This document shows positions 17,759-26,419 of a stretch of DNA of 64,000 bases, piece by piece. Positions within the stretch are counted from its first letter, which is position 1; every line of letters starts with the position of its first letter. The stretch is from Photobacterium piscicola (GTDB lineage Bacteria; Pseudomonadota; Gammaproteobacteria; Enterobacterales; Vibrionaceae). Both the position numbers and the translations under genes were made by a program. The DNA is taken from the NCBI RefSeq assembly GCF_900166965.1, contig NZ_FUZI01000012.1, forward strand, positions 16,662 to 80,661, written 5' to 3'. Under the pieces are notes generated by a model that saw nothing but the letters and a program-made list of their open reading frames with translations, was not told the origin of the DNA and did no database searches.

Positions 17759-19315
17759 TTAATCTTGATGAATAATGCTATTACTGCGCTGAACTTGGCT
17801 GTGACGAAGGGCGGTTTCAATACGCTGAATGACATTTTTAGGCGTGTCATGATTGTTGAAAAACGAAGAGCACATAGACACTGACATCGTAATACTCTGA
17901 CTTTTAAAATGCAGTGGTAATTGAGTAATAGCGGTTCGAATATCATTCATTAATTGCTGACACTGTTGTTGATCAATATCGGTCATTAGTAAAACGAAGG
18001 CATCTTCATTAAAGCGCGCAATAAAATCTGTCGAATTTAATTGTTGGCTAATAGTTTGCGCGATAATTTTAAGCGCTTTATCACCCGCATGATGGCCATA
18101 ATCATTATTTAACTGGGTAAAGTTATCGATATCAATCAGCACTAAAAGTAATGGATTTTGATAGCGCAACCAACGTTGATATTCATGTTCAATACGATCA
18201 TTAAACGCACTACGATTGTAAGTTAAGGTTAATTTATCTCGAAAAATATTTTGTTCTTGTTGGCTTAATCGTTGGTGATAACTATACGTTTGTTGTTGTA
18301 ATTGCTGCACTTTATTATCGTTATGGTTTAACTGTTCAATTAACGCTTGTTCTCGCTGTTCTAGTTGGCTATTACGTAGTGCTAATTGTTGTAATTCATG
18401 GGTAATATTTGCCCATGATGAAGAGTTGATTGCTGGTGAGTTGTTAATCTTAAGCTCTTGATTAATATTTGAGACAATCGTTGATATGCCGCTATTAAAA
18501 TCACGTCGATGTTGATGTAGCACAGAAAAAGAACTAGCTGTTTGGGCGGTATTTTTTTGGAGTGAGGCTAAATCACTATTTAGGGTGTTTAGAAATCGTT
18601 GTGATGCGTAACGTTCGTTATGGGTACCTGAAACAATAAGACGTAAAACTTGGACTAATAAAGCCAAGAGTGCAGATTGATCGACGCCTTGTACCAATTG
18701 ATTACGAATAGCAAATAGCTGCTGTCCTTGCTCATTAGTAAAGTCTATTTCGGTGATAAGTTGTTGTAATTCTGCTACCAACTCAACGCTAAAATGGTGC
18801 AGATTATCTTTAGATAACGAAGACTTATTATTCGCTGTTATTAATTTGATAGTGCGTTCATAGAGTTCAAGTAAGCGAACTATACGTTGATGATTATCTA
18901 ATAATGTTGATGGTTGTTGGTTGAACAGATGATCTAAATCTTGCTGTAATGATGCGGGTAAATTAGGGTGTTGTAATAGGGTATGACCGCGTTGATTAAT
19001 CTGTTGTTGTAAATGGTTATTTTGATGTTGGATCATATCGGCTTGTTGAATAACAAGTCGTTCAACAATCGCTAATCGAGGGATAAGACGACTAATCTCT
19101 AAAGGCTGTTCAAGATCATGGGTTATGGATTGCAATGTGTGGTCGAGTTCATTATCAAGACCTCGACAAGCAATAGTTAAACGAGTAATCAGACGTTTTA
19201 ATATCACAATTTCACGCCGCGATTTTAGGTTAGAATCACGGTAAGAAAGTTGAGCGTGGTCTAATTGTTGTTTTAGAATGTTAACTTCAGCAACAATTTC
19301 ACTGATATCTGTCAT
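17759..19315 (-). CDS. Coiled-coil protein with degenerate GGDEF domain
   Basis: A 518-residue protein with no signal peptide or membrane span visible. Residues ~1-350 are Q- and L-rich helices likely to form coiled coils; residues ~365-515 are a GGDEF fold (LTYNRSAFNDRI, LVLIDIDNFTQLNNDYGHHA). The signature loop near 432, normally R-x-GGDEF, reads RFNEDAFVLLM, so the two glycines and the GTP-binding acidic set are changed. Catalysis is therefore doubtful; it may be a c-di-GMP or GTP sensor, or a structural domain. The metal-binding IDIDNF and the YGHHAGD helix are kept. It follows the TPR gene on the same strand. Confidence 0.85.
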   Translation of the reverse strand: MTDISEIVAEVNILKQQLDHAQLSYRDSNLKSRREIVILKRLITRLTIACRGLDNELDHTLQSITHDLEQPLEISRLIPRLAIVERLVIQQADMIQHQNNHLQQQINQRGHTLLQHPNLPASLQQDLDHLFNQQPSTLLDNHQRIVRLLELYERTIKLITANNKSSLSKDNLHHFSVELVAELQQLITEIDFTNEQGQQLFAIRNQLVQGVDQSALLALLVQVLRLIVSGTHNERYASQRFLNTLNSDLASLQKNTAQTASSFSVLHQHRRDFNSGISTIVSNINQELKINNSPAINSSSWANITHELQQLALRNSQLEQREQALIEQLNHNDNKVQQLQQQTYSYHQRLSQQEQNIFRDKLTLTYNRSAFNDRIEHEYQRWLRYQNPLLLVLIDIDNFTQLNNDYGHHAGDKALKIIAQTISQQLNSTDFIARFNEDAFVLLMTDIDQQQCQQLMNDIRTAITQLPLHFKSQSITMSVSMCSSFFNNHDTPKNVIQRIETALRHSQVQRSNSIIHQD

Positions 19316-19447
19316 TGGTTATGCATCTGTGTTAATACACTTAAAAGTTATTTAATTCATGATGTTACTATCATTTTAAAAATATGCTATCAAAAATAAA
19401 ATACAATAGTTAGTGATATTTTACAAAGTTATGAGTCATTTATATAT

Positions 19448-21727
19448 TTAATTGATATCTTTGTTAGGATTGTGATCGTAGTTCCAGATTACGTCACTAT
19501 TGGTTGAACTGCGGACTTTTACTAATCCTTTTTCTATTCCTTCAACGCAAGAACGACGAATATTATCGCTCACAAAACTGGCCGCTGGCGCTGCATCAAT
19601 GGCAGATAAGTGAACCCAGTGACTCCCTGGTTGTTTATGATTGAGGCTAATGCCGGCATCAACAGCCATCAGTAAAATATCAATTAATTCTTGGTCATTA
19701 ATCGCGGTATATGAGCGTGGTAAAAATGGGTATTCTGCCATGCCAATTTGTAACGAATTTTCGATATTTAATGGCTGCGTATAATTATCAATTAACTGTT
19801 GGATTGAGTCGGCAAGTTGTCTCGGATCACAGCTCAAGCGTGCATTGGGCTCGATATATAAGAACATCGCGTCAGAAAAATGATAAATACGCGCAGGCTC
19901 TAATACTTGCAGTTGTAAATAATTACCAAATTCTTTTTCTGCTGCAAGTCCTTGCTGATAGCCTTTCTCTAACGAAATATGTTTTAAAAATGAAACTTCA
20001 AATAAGGCAAACCGTAGTCGATCGCTTAACGGCTCATTAATAATCTCACCAAGGTGCCATTGTTCAAAGTTAGCACTACTTTGTTGAAGCGAGTTAGCGA
20101 GTCGTGCGTTAAGCATGCGTAGATTACGTAAACCACTACGTGGGTGAGTATAGTAATCGGTGGTTAATTTGGTGAGTTGCTGTTTTAATTGTTTATTAAT
20201 ATGTTGGCGACGCCACAGTAGCAATAACATAATCACTAACCCTCCCATAAGGGCTAAAGATATCTGCTGTTGTTTATAGAGTGCGTTTTTATTAATGAAT
20301 TGCTCACGTTCCATTTCTTCAAGTTTTAGTGAACGCTCCATCATTTTTTGTTGTTGCTTAAAGACTTCAGTATTACTTTTGGTCGCGTTTTTTTGTTTGC
20401 CTACATACAGTTGTTCGTAACGGCGTTGACTGAGTAAAGCGTTGTAATAGTCATTTTGTTTTTCAAACGCTTTTGACAATATTGATTCACCCATTAATTG
20501 CAAATTTGTTGCACCAATACGACTGGCTGAAATTAATCCAGCTTGCAATGAAGTAATGGCATCGTCGAGGGCGCCTTTTTCGAGTTCTAATTGCCCTTGT
20601 AGAATTTGGCTTTCGGCCACAATATTTTCATTACCACCTTGAAGAGCAAGGTTACGCGCCTGAACAATATATTGTTCTGTTTTAGAGTAGTTATATAAAT
20701 GCAAATAAACCCGCGCAATGTTCAGGCGTAAACTGGCAGAACGGACATCGTGTTTAAGCTGATTCTCTTGGTCGAGGGCATTAAAATAATGTACTAAAGC
20801 AAGGTTATAGCGCCCTTGTTGCTCATAGATAGAAGCAATTAAGGTGAGTGTTTTAGCCAATTGTTGGGTTTGTTTATAGCGTTCAAAAAACTCACCCGCT
20901 TGTGTGGCATGTTCTAATGCTTTATCAAACACGTGGCGTTCTTCAAACAGTTGTGCTAATTCGTAATTGGCGCGTGCGATTTGGGGTTGATCTTCATGTT
21001 CTACGGCGAGCCAATAACCACTTAATAAGCGATCAAGTGCCATATCATAGTGATGATGGCGTAAGTAATGCTGACCTAATGTAAGTTGATAATTAATGGT
21101 TTCGTCTTTATCGTCAAATGCGGCTAGATATCCTTTTGCTTTGATAAATAGTTTTTCTGCCGCTTCATCATTGCCTAAGCTGGATTCAATTCGAGCACGC
21201 AACATCAGTGATTGATACTTTAACTCGTGCACTTGGCTGGTGAGCTTTATTGGCGGTGAGTGCTTGATCTCAACACTGAGCGTATTCAGTATTTTTAGTG
21301 CTGTTGCACTGTTACTTAAATTAACCCAGTAAAATTGAGCCAATAAAATACGACTTTCAAAGACACTGAACATAAATTTATTGTTAAGGGCTTTTTTTTC
21401 AGCTTTTTTAATAACGCTAATGGCTTGTTCTGGTCGTTGTAGCAGAGATAACGCCTGCGCCTGGAGTTGTAGTGCATTAATGGTGTTAAGAGGGGTGCGT
21501 GTTGAATGATCCGCTTCACCGTTAAGATGAACCCGTGATGGATCTTGAGGTTGGCTAAGACGTCGTGTCTCAAGATAGTTTTGGGTGATAGTGAGCGTTC
21601 GCTCAGGTTGATTAACTAATAAATTGTGTGCTTCAGTAAGGATTGGTGAGCTGTATAGTTTTGCTTGAAGATCAAATGACAATGTTAGTAATACTAACCC
21701 AGAAAGAAATAGGCTACGAAAATTCAT
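19448..21727 (-). CDS. TPR-repeat membrane protein with degenerate GGDEF-like C-terminus
   Basis: A 759-residue protein. An N-terminal signal sequence (MNFRSLFLSGLVLLTLSFDL) leads into a periplasmic region with tetratricopeptide-like helices (about 60-430; LALVHYFNALDQEN and ESQILQGQLELEKGALDDAI are examples). A basic coiled stretch follows, then one membrane span (ISLALMGGLVIMLLLLW, about 487-503) and a cytosolic domain. That domain keeps the outline of GGDEF (HPRSGLRNLRMLNARL, LFEVSFLKHISLEKGY), but IYHFSDAMFLYI stands where the signature should be, so it is very unlikely to make c-di-GMP. It looks like a periplasmic sensor with a non-enzymatic output. Ligand and partner are unknown. Confidence 0.8.
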   Translation of the reverse strand: MNFRSLFLSGLVLLTLSFDLQAKLYSSPILTEAHNLLVNQPERTLTITQNYLETRRLSQPQDPSRVHLNGEADHSTRTPLNTINALQLQAQALSLLQRPEQAISVIKKAEKKALNNKFMFSVFESRILLAQFYWVNLSNSATALKILNTLSVEIKHSPPIKLTSQVHELKYQSLMLRARIESSLGNDEAAEKLFIKAKGYLAAFDDKDETINYQLTLGQHYLRHHHYDMALDRLLSGYWLAVEHEDQPQIARANYELAQLFEERHVFDKALEHATQAGEFFERYKQTQQLAKTLTLIASIYEQQGRYNLALVHYFNALDQENQLKHDVRSASLRLNIARVYLHLYNYSKTEQYIVQARNLALQGGNENIVAESQILQGQLELEKGALDDAITSLQAGLISASRIGATNLQLMGESILSKAFEKQNDYYNALLSQRRYEQLYVGKQKNATKSNTEVFKQQQKMMERSLKLEEMEREQFINKNALYKQQQISLALMGGLVIMLLLLWRRQHINKQLKQQLTKLTTDYYTHPRSGLRNLRMLNARLANSLQQSSANFEQWHLGEIINEPLSDRLRFALFEVSFLKHISLEKGYQQGLAAEKEFGNYLQLQVLEPARIYHFSDAMFLYIEPNARLSCDPRQLADSIQQLIDNYTQPLNIENSLQIGMAEYPFLPRSYTAINDQELIDILLMAVDAGISLNHKQPGSHWVHLSAIDAAPAASFVSDNIRRSCVEGIEKGLVKVRSSTNSDVIWNYDHNPNKDIN

Positions 21728-21848
21728 ATAATCTCAAAGCAGCAGAATAACACACAAGATGGTATTGATTTTACTGGGTTAATATATCAAGTCCAGCAAA
21801 GTAAAGGTTTTTGCCGGACTTAATGTTGAATTCGTCGTTAGGATCTAA

Positions 21849-22700
21849 TTACTGACGTGCGAGACGGAAATTATCACTTGGCGTTTTGCCCATGTTAGTA
21901 CGGTATGGATTAATATCTAAACCACCACGACGGGTATAACGTGCATAAACAGTTAATAATTCAGGCTGACAGAAACGCATAATATCGTTAAAAATACGCT
22001 CAACACATTGTTCGTGGAATTCATTATGATTACGGAATGACACAATGTAACGCAGTAATTTTTCACGGTCGATACGGTTGCCTTTATAAGCAATACGTAC
22101 ACTACCCCAATCAGGCTGATTAGTGATTAAGCAGTTTGATTTTAGTAGGTGACTATGAACAATTTCTTCTACAACATCGTTGTTATTAGCGGCACCTTCA
22201 AGATATTCTGGCTTAAAAGCATAGTCGTTAATTTCAATGTCTTGATCGTCAATACACTCACCAAAGAAATTAACAATAGGTTGCTCATTAAAATCAGTGA
22301 GGGGCTGAATGGTGACATCAACATCTTCGCCAGCACAACGCGATAAATCAATTTGCAGAGTATCTGCAATATCTTGCCAGCTATCAAAACGAGTTTGATT
22401 AAAACTGTTAAGGTATAGTTTGAAGGATTTTGATTCGATAAGATTAGGGCTTGATGCAGGTAAACGTACTTCACCAATTGCAACTTGTGGTAAGCCTTTA
22501 TTATTGAGCCAAGATAATTCGTATAATGTCCAAATATCATAGCCAGTAAATGGCAGTGCATCATCGCTGATATTAATATCGGTACGGTTTAAGCTTCTTG
22601 GCACAGGTTGCAGTAATGATGGATCATATTGATCTTTATACTCAGTCTTTTTGCCAAGGGTTAAACCTGCTAATTCTTTAGCGTCTTTATATTTACTCAT
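21849..22700 (-). CDS. queF: QueF, NADPH-dependent 7-cyano-7-deazaguanine reductase
   Basis: Reduces preQ0 to preQ1 in queuosine synthesis. The 283-residue long-form QueF has the catalytic cysteine in [16 protein letters not shown] (near 190) and the C-terminal [20 protein letters not shown] with DINPYRTN following; the N-terminal half carries [16 protein letters not shown]. Length equals the E. coli protein (282). It is divergent from syd, with about 75 bases between them. Confidence 0.97.
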   Translation of the reverse strand: MSKYKDAKELAGLTLGKKTEYKDQYDPSLLQPVPRSLNRTDINISDDALPFTGYDIWTLYELSWLNNKGLPQVAIGEVRLPASSPNLIESKSFKLYLNSFNQTRFDSWQDIADTLQIDLSRCAGEDVDVTIQPLTDFNEQPIVNFFGECIDDQDIEINDYAFKPEYLEGAANNNDVVEEIVHSHLLKSNCLITNQPDWGSVRIAYKGNRIDREKLLRYIVSFRNHNEFHEQCVERIFNDIMRFCQPELLTVYARYTRRGGLDINPYRTNMGKTPSDNFRLARQ

Positions 22701-22774
22701 ACTGTCTATGACACTCTTGGATTAGAATAGATGTCCGTCGAAACGGTTTAAACCTAAAGTTTACTGAATCTTTT

Positions 22775-23341
22775 ATGAGGTTGCGAATGAATCATCCTGT
22801 TACCTGCGCTTTATCTGATTTTTCTGCTCGTTATTTACAAGCATGGTGTGATGCAGATCGCGGTTTTCCCGAAAGTGAACATTTAGTGGGTCTTATCTCA
22901 CCCTGTGTTATTGCAGATGATGGCCAAAATGTAACTTGGAAACCCATTCAACGTCAGCCTATTATTGGTTTAGATGGTGTTGAAAAAGGCATGGATTTAT
23001 TACTCCATAGCGATATCAATGCTTTTTATGGATCGCAATTTAGTGGTGATATGGGCGCAATGTTTGGTGATTTATCGTTAGATTTATTACAAGCATTTAA
23101 TGACGATGATATTGAACGTTTACAACAAAATATTCTTGGACATTTGGTGACTCAACGTCGAATGAAGCTGAAACCCACGGTATTTATTGCGGTTGTAGAT
23201 GATGAATCACAAGTCATTTCTATTTGTAATATGACCGGCCAAGTGGTGTTAGAAACATTGGGTAAAGATACTCGTCAAGTGTTAGCAAATGATGTAGTGA
23301 TGTTCTTACAGCAATTGCAGCCATTAGTCGTCGAGGTGTAA
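22775..23341 (+). CDS. syd: Syd, SecY-interacting protein
   Basis: A 188-residue peripheral membrane protein that binds SecY and helps check translocon assembly. Recognised from the family pattern: LSDFSARYLQAWCDADRGFP near the N-terminus, DLLLHSDINAFYGSQFSGDM in the middle. Length fits (181 in E. coli). It is followed 3 bases later by a zinc-ribbon gene, and its neighbour queF matches the E. coli order. Confidence 0.93.
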   Translation: MRLRMNHPVTCALSDFSARYLQAWCDADRGFPESEHLVGLISPCVIADDGQNVTWKPIQRQPIIGLDGVEKGMDLLLHSDINAFYGSQFSGDMGAMFGDLSLDLLQAFNDDDIERLQQNILGHLVTQRRMKLKPTVFIAVVDDESQVISICNMTGQVVLETLGKDTRQVLANDVVMFLQQLQPLVVEV

Positions 23342-23344
23342 CAC

Positions 23345-24121
23345 GTGTTTGTTGTTGAGTTACAATTTGAATGTTTTGATAACACAACGTTATCGCAAGT
23401 AGATGTCGCTATTAATGGCTTAATGGATGCATTACGCTATAACGGTCAAGTACTTGGACGTGAATTTCCTGTTGTTATTGATGATGGCATCTTTCGCGTT
23501 CGCGTTGTGTGCCCGGAGAAAGAAAGTCTTCATTCTCGATTTAATAGCCCGCAAGTCAATCAATGTTATGAGCAATTAACAAATGCGTGTTTGCTCGCGC
23601 CTAAAATAAAAATACTAGGGGTTGATCTTAATTCAGATTCAGTCGCTGAAAGCTTTTCTCCATCATGGCAAGTGCTTTATACCACTTATGTTCATAGTTG
23701 TTCGCCGCTACGTAGTGGCGATACGTTATTGCCGATTCCGTTATATCAAACAGGGGCAACGACGGATGATGATTATAAAGCGATCATTAAATGGCAAACT
23801 GAATGGCAAGCTTTTGATGAAATTCAAATGGCCATTAAAAGCCCAACGGCGGTGGCAATGGCATTGGCTGAAATTGGTGATGTAGACAGTGAATTGTTTG
23901 TGCGTGGGCGTGATTTATGTCGTCATATTGAAGCGACCACCGAGGTGCCAACGTATTATTATCAATACCGTGTTGGCGGTGAAAGCAAAGCGGCTGAATT
24001 AACACGTCGATGTCCAAGTTGTGGTGGTGAATGGCGAGTTCCAGAAGCATTGCATGGCTTGTTCCACTTTAAATGTGACCGGTGCCGAATTGTGTCTAAT
24101 ATGTCGTGGAATTTTCAGTAA
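23345..24121 (+). CDS. DUF2310 Zn-ribbon-containing protein
   Basis: A 258-residue conserved protein that starts with GTG behind GAGGTG, 3 bases after syd. The N-terminal ~200 residues are of unknown fold; the C-terminus carries a zinc ribbon CPSCGGEWR...FKCDRCRIVSN (about 223-250). This fits the DUF2310 family, described as possibly nucleic-acid binding. It is likely co-transcribed with syd and ends at a terminator. Confidence 0.8.
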   Translation: MFVVELQFECFDNTTLSQVDVAINGLMDALRYNGQVLGREFPVVIDDGIFRVRVVCPEKESLHSRFNSPQVNQCYEQLTNACLLAPKIKILGVDLNSDSVAESFSPSWQVLYTTYVHSCSPLRSGDTLLPIPLYQTGATTDDDYKAIIKWQTEWQAFDEIQMAIKSPTAVAMALAEIGDVDSELFVRGRDLCRHIEATTEVPTYYYQYRVGGESKAAELTRRCPSCGGEWRVPEALHGLFHFKCDRCRIVSNMSWNFQ

Positions 24122-24126
24122 TAATT

Positions 24127-24156
24127 AAAAAAGCACCTTTAATTAGGTGCTTTTTT
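24127..24156. terminator. Bidirectional terminator after the zinc-ribbon gene
   Basis: AAAAAAGCACCT...AGGTGCTTTTTT, a 12-base stem with runs on both sides, serves the convergent genes on either side. Confidence 0.85.
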
Positions 24157-24160
24157 ATTA

Positions 24161-24436
24161 TTAGCGATCAGCTTCTAAGCGCGCTAAACGTGTTGAAAGT
24201 GTCAGTACTTGCTGTTCAAGTTGTTCAAGGCGTTGCTCGGTTGTTAATACCTGCTGTTGCTTTTCTATATGCGGCACTTTGGCATTTTTTTGCCAAGCTT
24301 GTAACGCCTTTATGATGATTGGAATTGGTAATGGTGTGGTGAGACGAGCTTTAATTAATGCTGTCGATGGTTGTTTATTTTCAGCGACTAAGCTTGCTAT
24401 CACCTGTTCTATTTCTTGAGTGATGGTTGACATCAT
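24161..24436 (-). CDS. Small conserved protein with predicted helix-turn-helix and coiled coil
   Basis: A 91-residue protein. The first half (about 5-48: IEQVIASLVAENKQPSTALI, then ARLTTPLPIPIIIKAL) reads like the N-terminal helical DNA-binding domain of KfrA-type proteins; the second half is a Q/L heptad coiled coil (TEQRLEQLEQQVLTLSTRLA). AAGGAACC precedes the ATG. I do not recognise a characterised homolog. It lies next to the DUF2789 gene on the same strand and could form an operon with it. Confidence 0.6.
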   Translation of the reverse strand: MMSTITQEIEQVIASLVAENKQPSTALIKARLTTPLPIPIIIKALQAWQKNAKVPHIEKQQQVLTTEQRLEQLEQQVLTLSTRLARLEADR

Positions 24437-24458
24437 GGTTCCTTGATAAATATTGCGC

Positions 24459-24689
24459 TTATTTTCGAAGTAACGTATCTAGTTGGTCAATCACTTCACT
24501 CCAATCGGCATCTTGTTGTTGAGCTTCATTAATAAATTGTTGTTGAGCGAGAGTAAAAAAGGCGGCATCAGCTAATTTTTGTGAGGGCGCTAATGAATGT
24601 GTGCATAAAAAATGCTCAATAAATTCGGTTGAGTTATCTAAGCCTAATTGACTGAATAAATTAGCCAAATTATGGTTGAATGCTTCCAT
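24459..24689 (-). CDS. DUF2789 family protein
   Basis: A 76-residue protein recognised as DUF2789 from HNLANLFSQLGLDNS, HSLAPSQKLADAAFFT and ADWSEVIDQLDTLLRK. An AAGGAA site precedes the ATG. No function is known. It is transcribed away from the csrB array, so the array's first upstream site lies in its promoter region. Confidence 0.8.
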   Translation of the reverse strand: MEAFNHNLANLFSQLGLDNSTEFIEHFLCTHSLAPSQKLADAAFFTLAQQQFINEAQQQDADWSEVIDQLDTLLRK

Positions 24690-24779
24690 CTATATTCCTT
24701 ATTTAGCAAGGTATTCTCTCTGTGTGAGTATAGTGGATATCTGTGTAAATAGTCACCTTAGTCAAAGAGCTAATGCTGT

Positions 24780-24797
24780 TGTAAGAGATCTCTCACA
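24780..24797. promoter_or_regulatory. GacA/UvrY/VarA-type upstream activating site of csrB copy 1
   Basis: TGTAAGAGATCTCTCACA matches the known dyad TGTAAG-N6-CTTACA of GacA-family response regulators with one changed base. It lies about 167 bases before the start of the first csrB RNA. Directly after it the sequence continues AAGCCGTGAGA, giving a second overlapping dyad TCTCAC-N6-GTGAGA. Confidence 0.85.
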
Positions 24798-24963
24798 AAG
24801 CCGTGAGATATTGAGTGTGTTATTAGCATATATTACTGTGTGTTAATAATTATGTTATTGATATTTAGTTGTTATTTTATTTTTAGTTAGTGTTGGATGA
24901 AAATAAATATCAAAAAGTTTTTAAGCACTGATTGTGAATAATAAAGAAAAGCGTAATCTTAAT

Positions 24964-25408
24964 GGTGTCGAAAGGAACTGACACCACGGAACAGGAAAGC
25001 GCCACGGATACAGGCTGTCTCAGGATGAGATATTGGTAAACTAGGATGGTTTATCAAACATGGAATGTGAAGGGAACACCGTAGGATGCGGTATCAAGAT
25101 AAGCAGGACGTTTATCTGTCAGGAAGACTAGGATAACTTCAGGACGAAGTAAAGGACACCTCTAGGATTGAGGCATAAAGGATCACTTCAGGATGAAGTA
25201 AAGGACACCTCCAGGAAGGAGATGAGAGTCAGAACAGGATGTGCTGACGGGTTAGGATAGCCAAGGAACAGCTTCAGGATGAAGTATAAAGGACAATGCT
25301 GATGGAACACAGCAGTCAAGGGATGGATGCAAGGAGCAACACAGTAGCTGGATTGCTGCAAGTAAGACCTAAGGGCACGACGAAAGTCGTGCCCTCTCTT
25401 TTTTTTTG
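24964..25408 (+). ncRNA. csrB: CsrB-family regulatory RNA, copy 1
   Basis: A roughly 445-nt RNA that should sequester the translation regulator CsrA. It has about 30 GGA triplets by hand count, many as AGGATGAAG or CAGGAAG in predicted hairpin loops (CTTCAGGATGAAG, CTCCAGGAAGGAG), the mark of CsrB. A -10-like TAATCT (24954-24959) precedes the start. It ends with the perfect stem GGGCACGAC-GAAA-GTCGTGCCC (25373-25394) and a T-run. No protein frame of note lies inside. The BarA/UvrY (VarS/VarA) system is expected to activate it through the site at 24780. Start and end are good to a few bases. Confidence 0.92.
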
Positions 25409-25478
25409 GAAGAAAAATAATCTAATCAGTTATCGTGATAGATTTGTTTTGATTATTTAAGACCGACTTGTTTTTATT

Positions 25479-25541
25479 CGCACCTCGCACCTCGCACCTC
25501 GCACCTCGCACCTCGCACCTCGCACCTCGCACCTCGCACCT
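25479..25541 (+). repeat. Heptamer tandem repeat CGCACCT x9 (first spacer)
   Basis: Nine perfect head-to-tail copies of CGCACCT, about 70 bases after the terminator of csrB copy 1 and about 80 bases before the next activator dyad. It is preceded by GACTTGTTTTTATT, which recurs almost unchanged before the second array. Not part of any ORF. Function unknown. Confidence 0.95.
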
Positions 25542-25621
25542 CTATCTATTTGTATAATAACAATATATTACTTCATGTAAAAAAGTATGATAAATAATGA
25601 ATGGTTTTTATCTATTGGCTG

Positions 25622-25639
25622 TGTGCGAGATCTCTTACA
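25622..25639. promoter_or_regulatory. GacA/UvrY/VarA-type upstream activating site of csrB copy 2
   Basis: TGTGCGAGATCTCTTACA: the right half is perfect and the left half has two changes from TGTAAG. It lies about 167 bases before csrB copy 2, the same distance as in copies 1 and 3. The following bases AATATGTGGGA again form a weaker overlapping dyad. Confidence 0.8.
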
Positions 25640-25806
25640 AATATGTGGGAGATAAGCATGCTATTAATACATACATAATCACTGGTTTAATTTAAGTTGT
25701 TGTTATAATGGATTTTATTTTTCATTTTTATTTGATTAATTAGAAGGTGGTAAAAAAGATATTTTGTTCTATATAGGATTTAGTCGGTAATTCACATAGT
25801 ATTAAT

Positions 25807-26248
25807 GGTGTCGAAAGGATACGACGGAACGGAACAGGAAAGCGCCACGGATACAGGCAGTCTCAGGATGAGATATTGGTAAGCTAGGATGGTTTATCAA
25901 ACATGGAATGTGAAAGGAACACTGTAGGATACGGTATTAAGGTAAACAGGATGTTTATCTGTCAGGAAGGCTAGGATAACTTCAGGACGAAGTAAGGAAC
26001 ACCTCTAGGATTGAGGCATAAGGGATCACTTCAGGATGAAGTAAAGGACACCTCCAGGAAGGAGATGAGAGTCAGAACAGGATGTGATGACGGGTTAGGA
26101 TGGCCAAAGGAACAACTTCAGGAAGAAGTATAAAGGACAATGCTGACGGAATACAGCAATCAAAGGATGGATGCAGGGAGCAACATAGTAGCTGGATTGC
26201 TGCAAGTAAGACCTCAGGGCGCGACGAAAGTCGCGCCCGTTCTTTTTT
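25807..26248 (+). ncRNA. csrB: CsrB-family regulatory RNA, copy 2
   Basis: A roughly 442-nt RNA, nearly identical block by block to copy 1, with about 31 GGA triplets, the same hairpin loops and the same ending (GCTGGATTGCTGCAAGTAAG, then the stem GGGCGCGAC-GAAA-GTCGCGCCC at 26217-26238 and a T-run). The terminator stem differs from that of copy 1 by paired changes that keep it perfect (CACGAC to CGCGAC with GTCGTG to GTCGCG), so selection has kept the structure. TAGTAT just upstream could be the -10. The start begins GGTGTCGAAAGGA, as in copy 1. Confidence 0.92.
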
Positions 26249-26321
26249 GTGCTATTCCCAAAGTAATGTATCAAATGACAACGTGTTAAATTTGATTCTT
26301 TGAGGATGACTTGCTTTTATT

Positions 26322-26384
26322 CGCACCTCGCACCTCGCACCTCGCACCTCGCACTTCGCACCTCGCACCTCGCACCTCGCACCT
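26322..26384 (+). repeat. Heptamer tandem repeat CGCACCT x9 (second spacer)
   Basis: Nine head-to-tail copies of the same heptamer as at 25479, with one variant unit (CGCACTT, the fifth). It sits about 73 bases after the terminator of csrB copy 2 and about 35 bases before the third activator dyad. The preceding GACTTGCTTTTATT matches the first array's flank, so the whole spacer was duplicated with the RNA gene. Confidence 0.95.
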
Positions 26385-26419
26385 CATATTATAATAAATG
26401 AGCGTTTTTCTACTTATTT

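Noticed and set aside
21788..21822. Imperfect hairpin AAGTCCAGCAAA...TTTGCCGGACTT after queF
   Set aside because: The stem has a mismatch and there is no T-run on either strand, so it was not called as a terminator.
26100..26303. A 67-codon plus-strand reading frame inside csrB copy 2
   Set aside because: It lies within the CsrB RNA, reads through its terminator, and has no family resemblance; the GGA repeats produce the open frame.
25479..26384. The heptamer arrays considered as a CRISPR array
   Set aside because: The unit is 7 bases, contiguous and without spacers; no cas genes are near. It is a tandem repeat.
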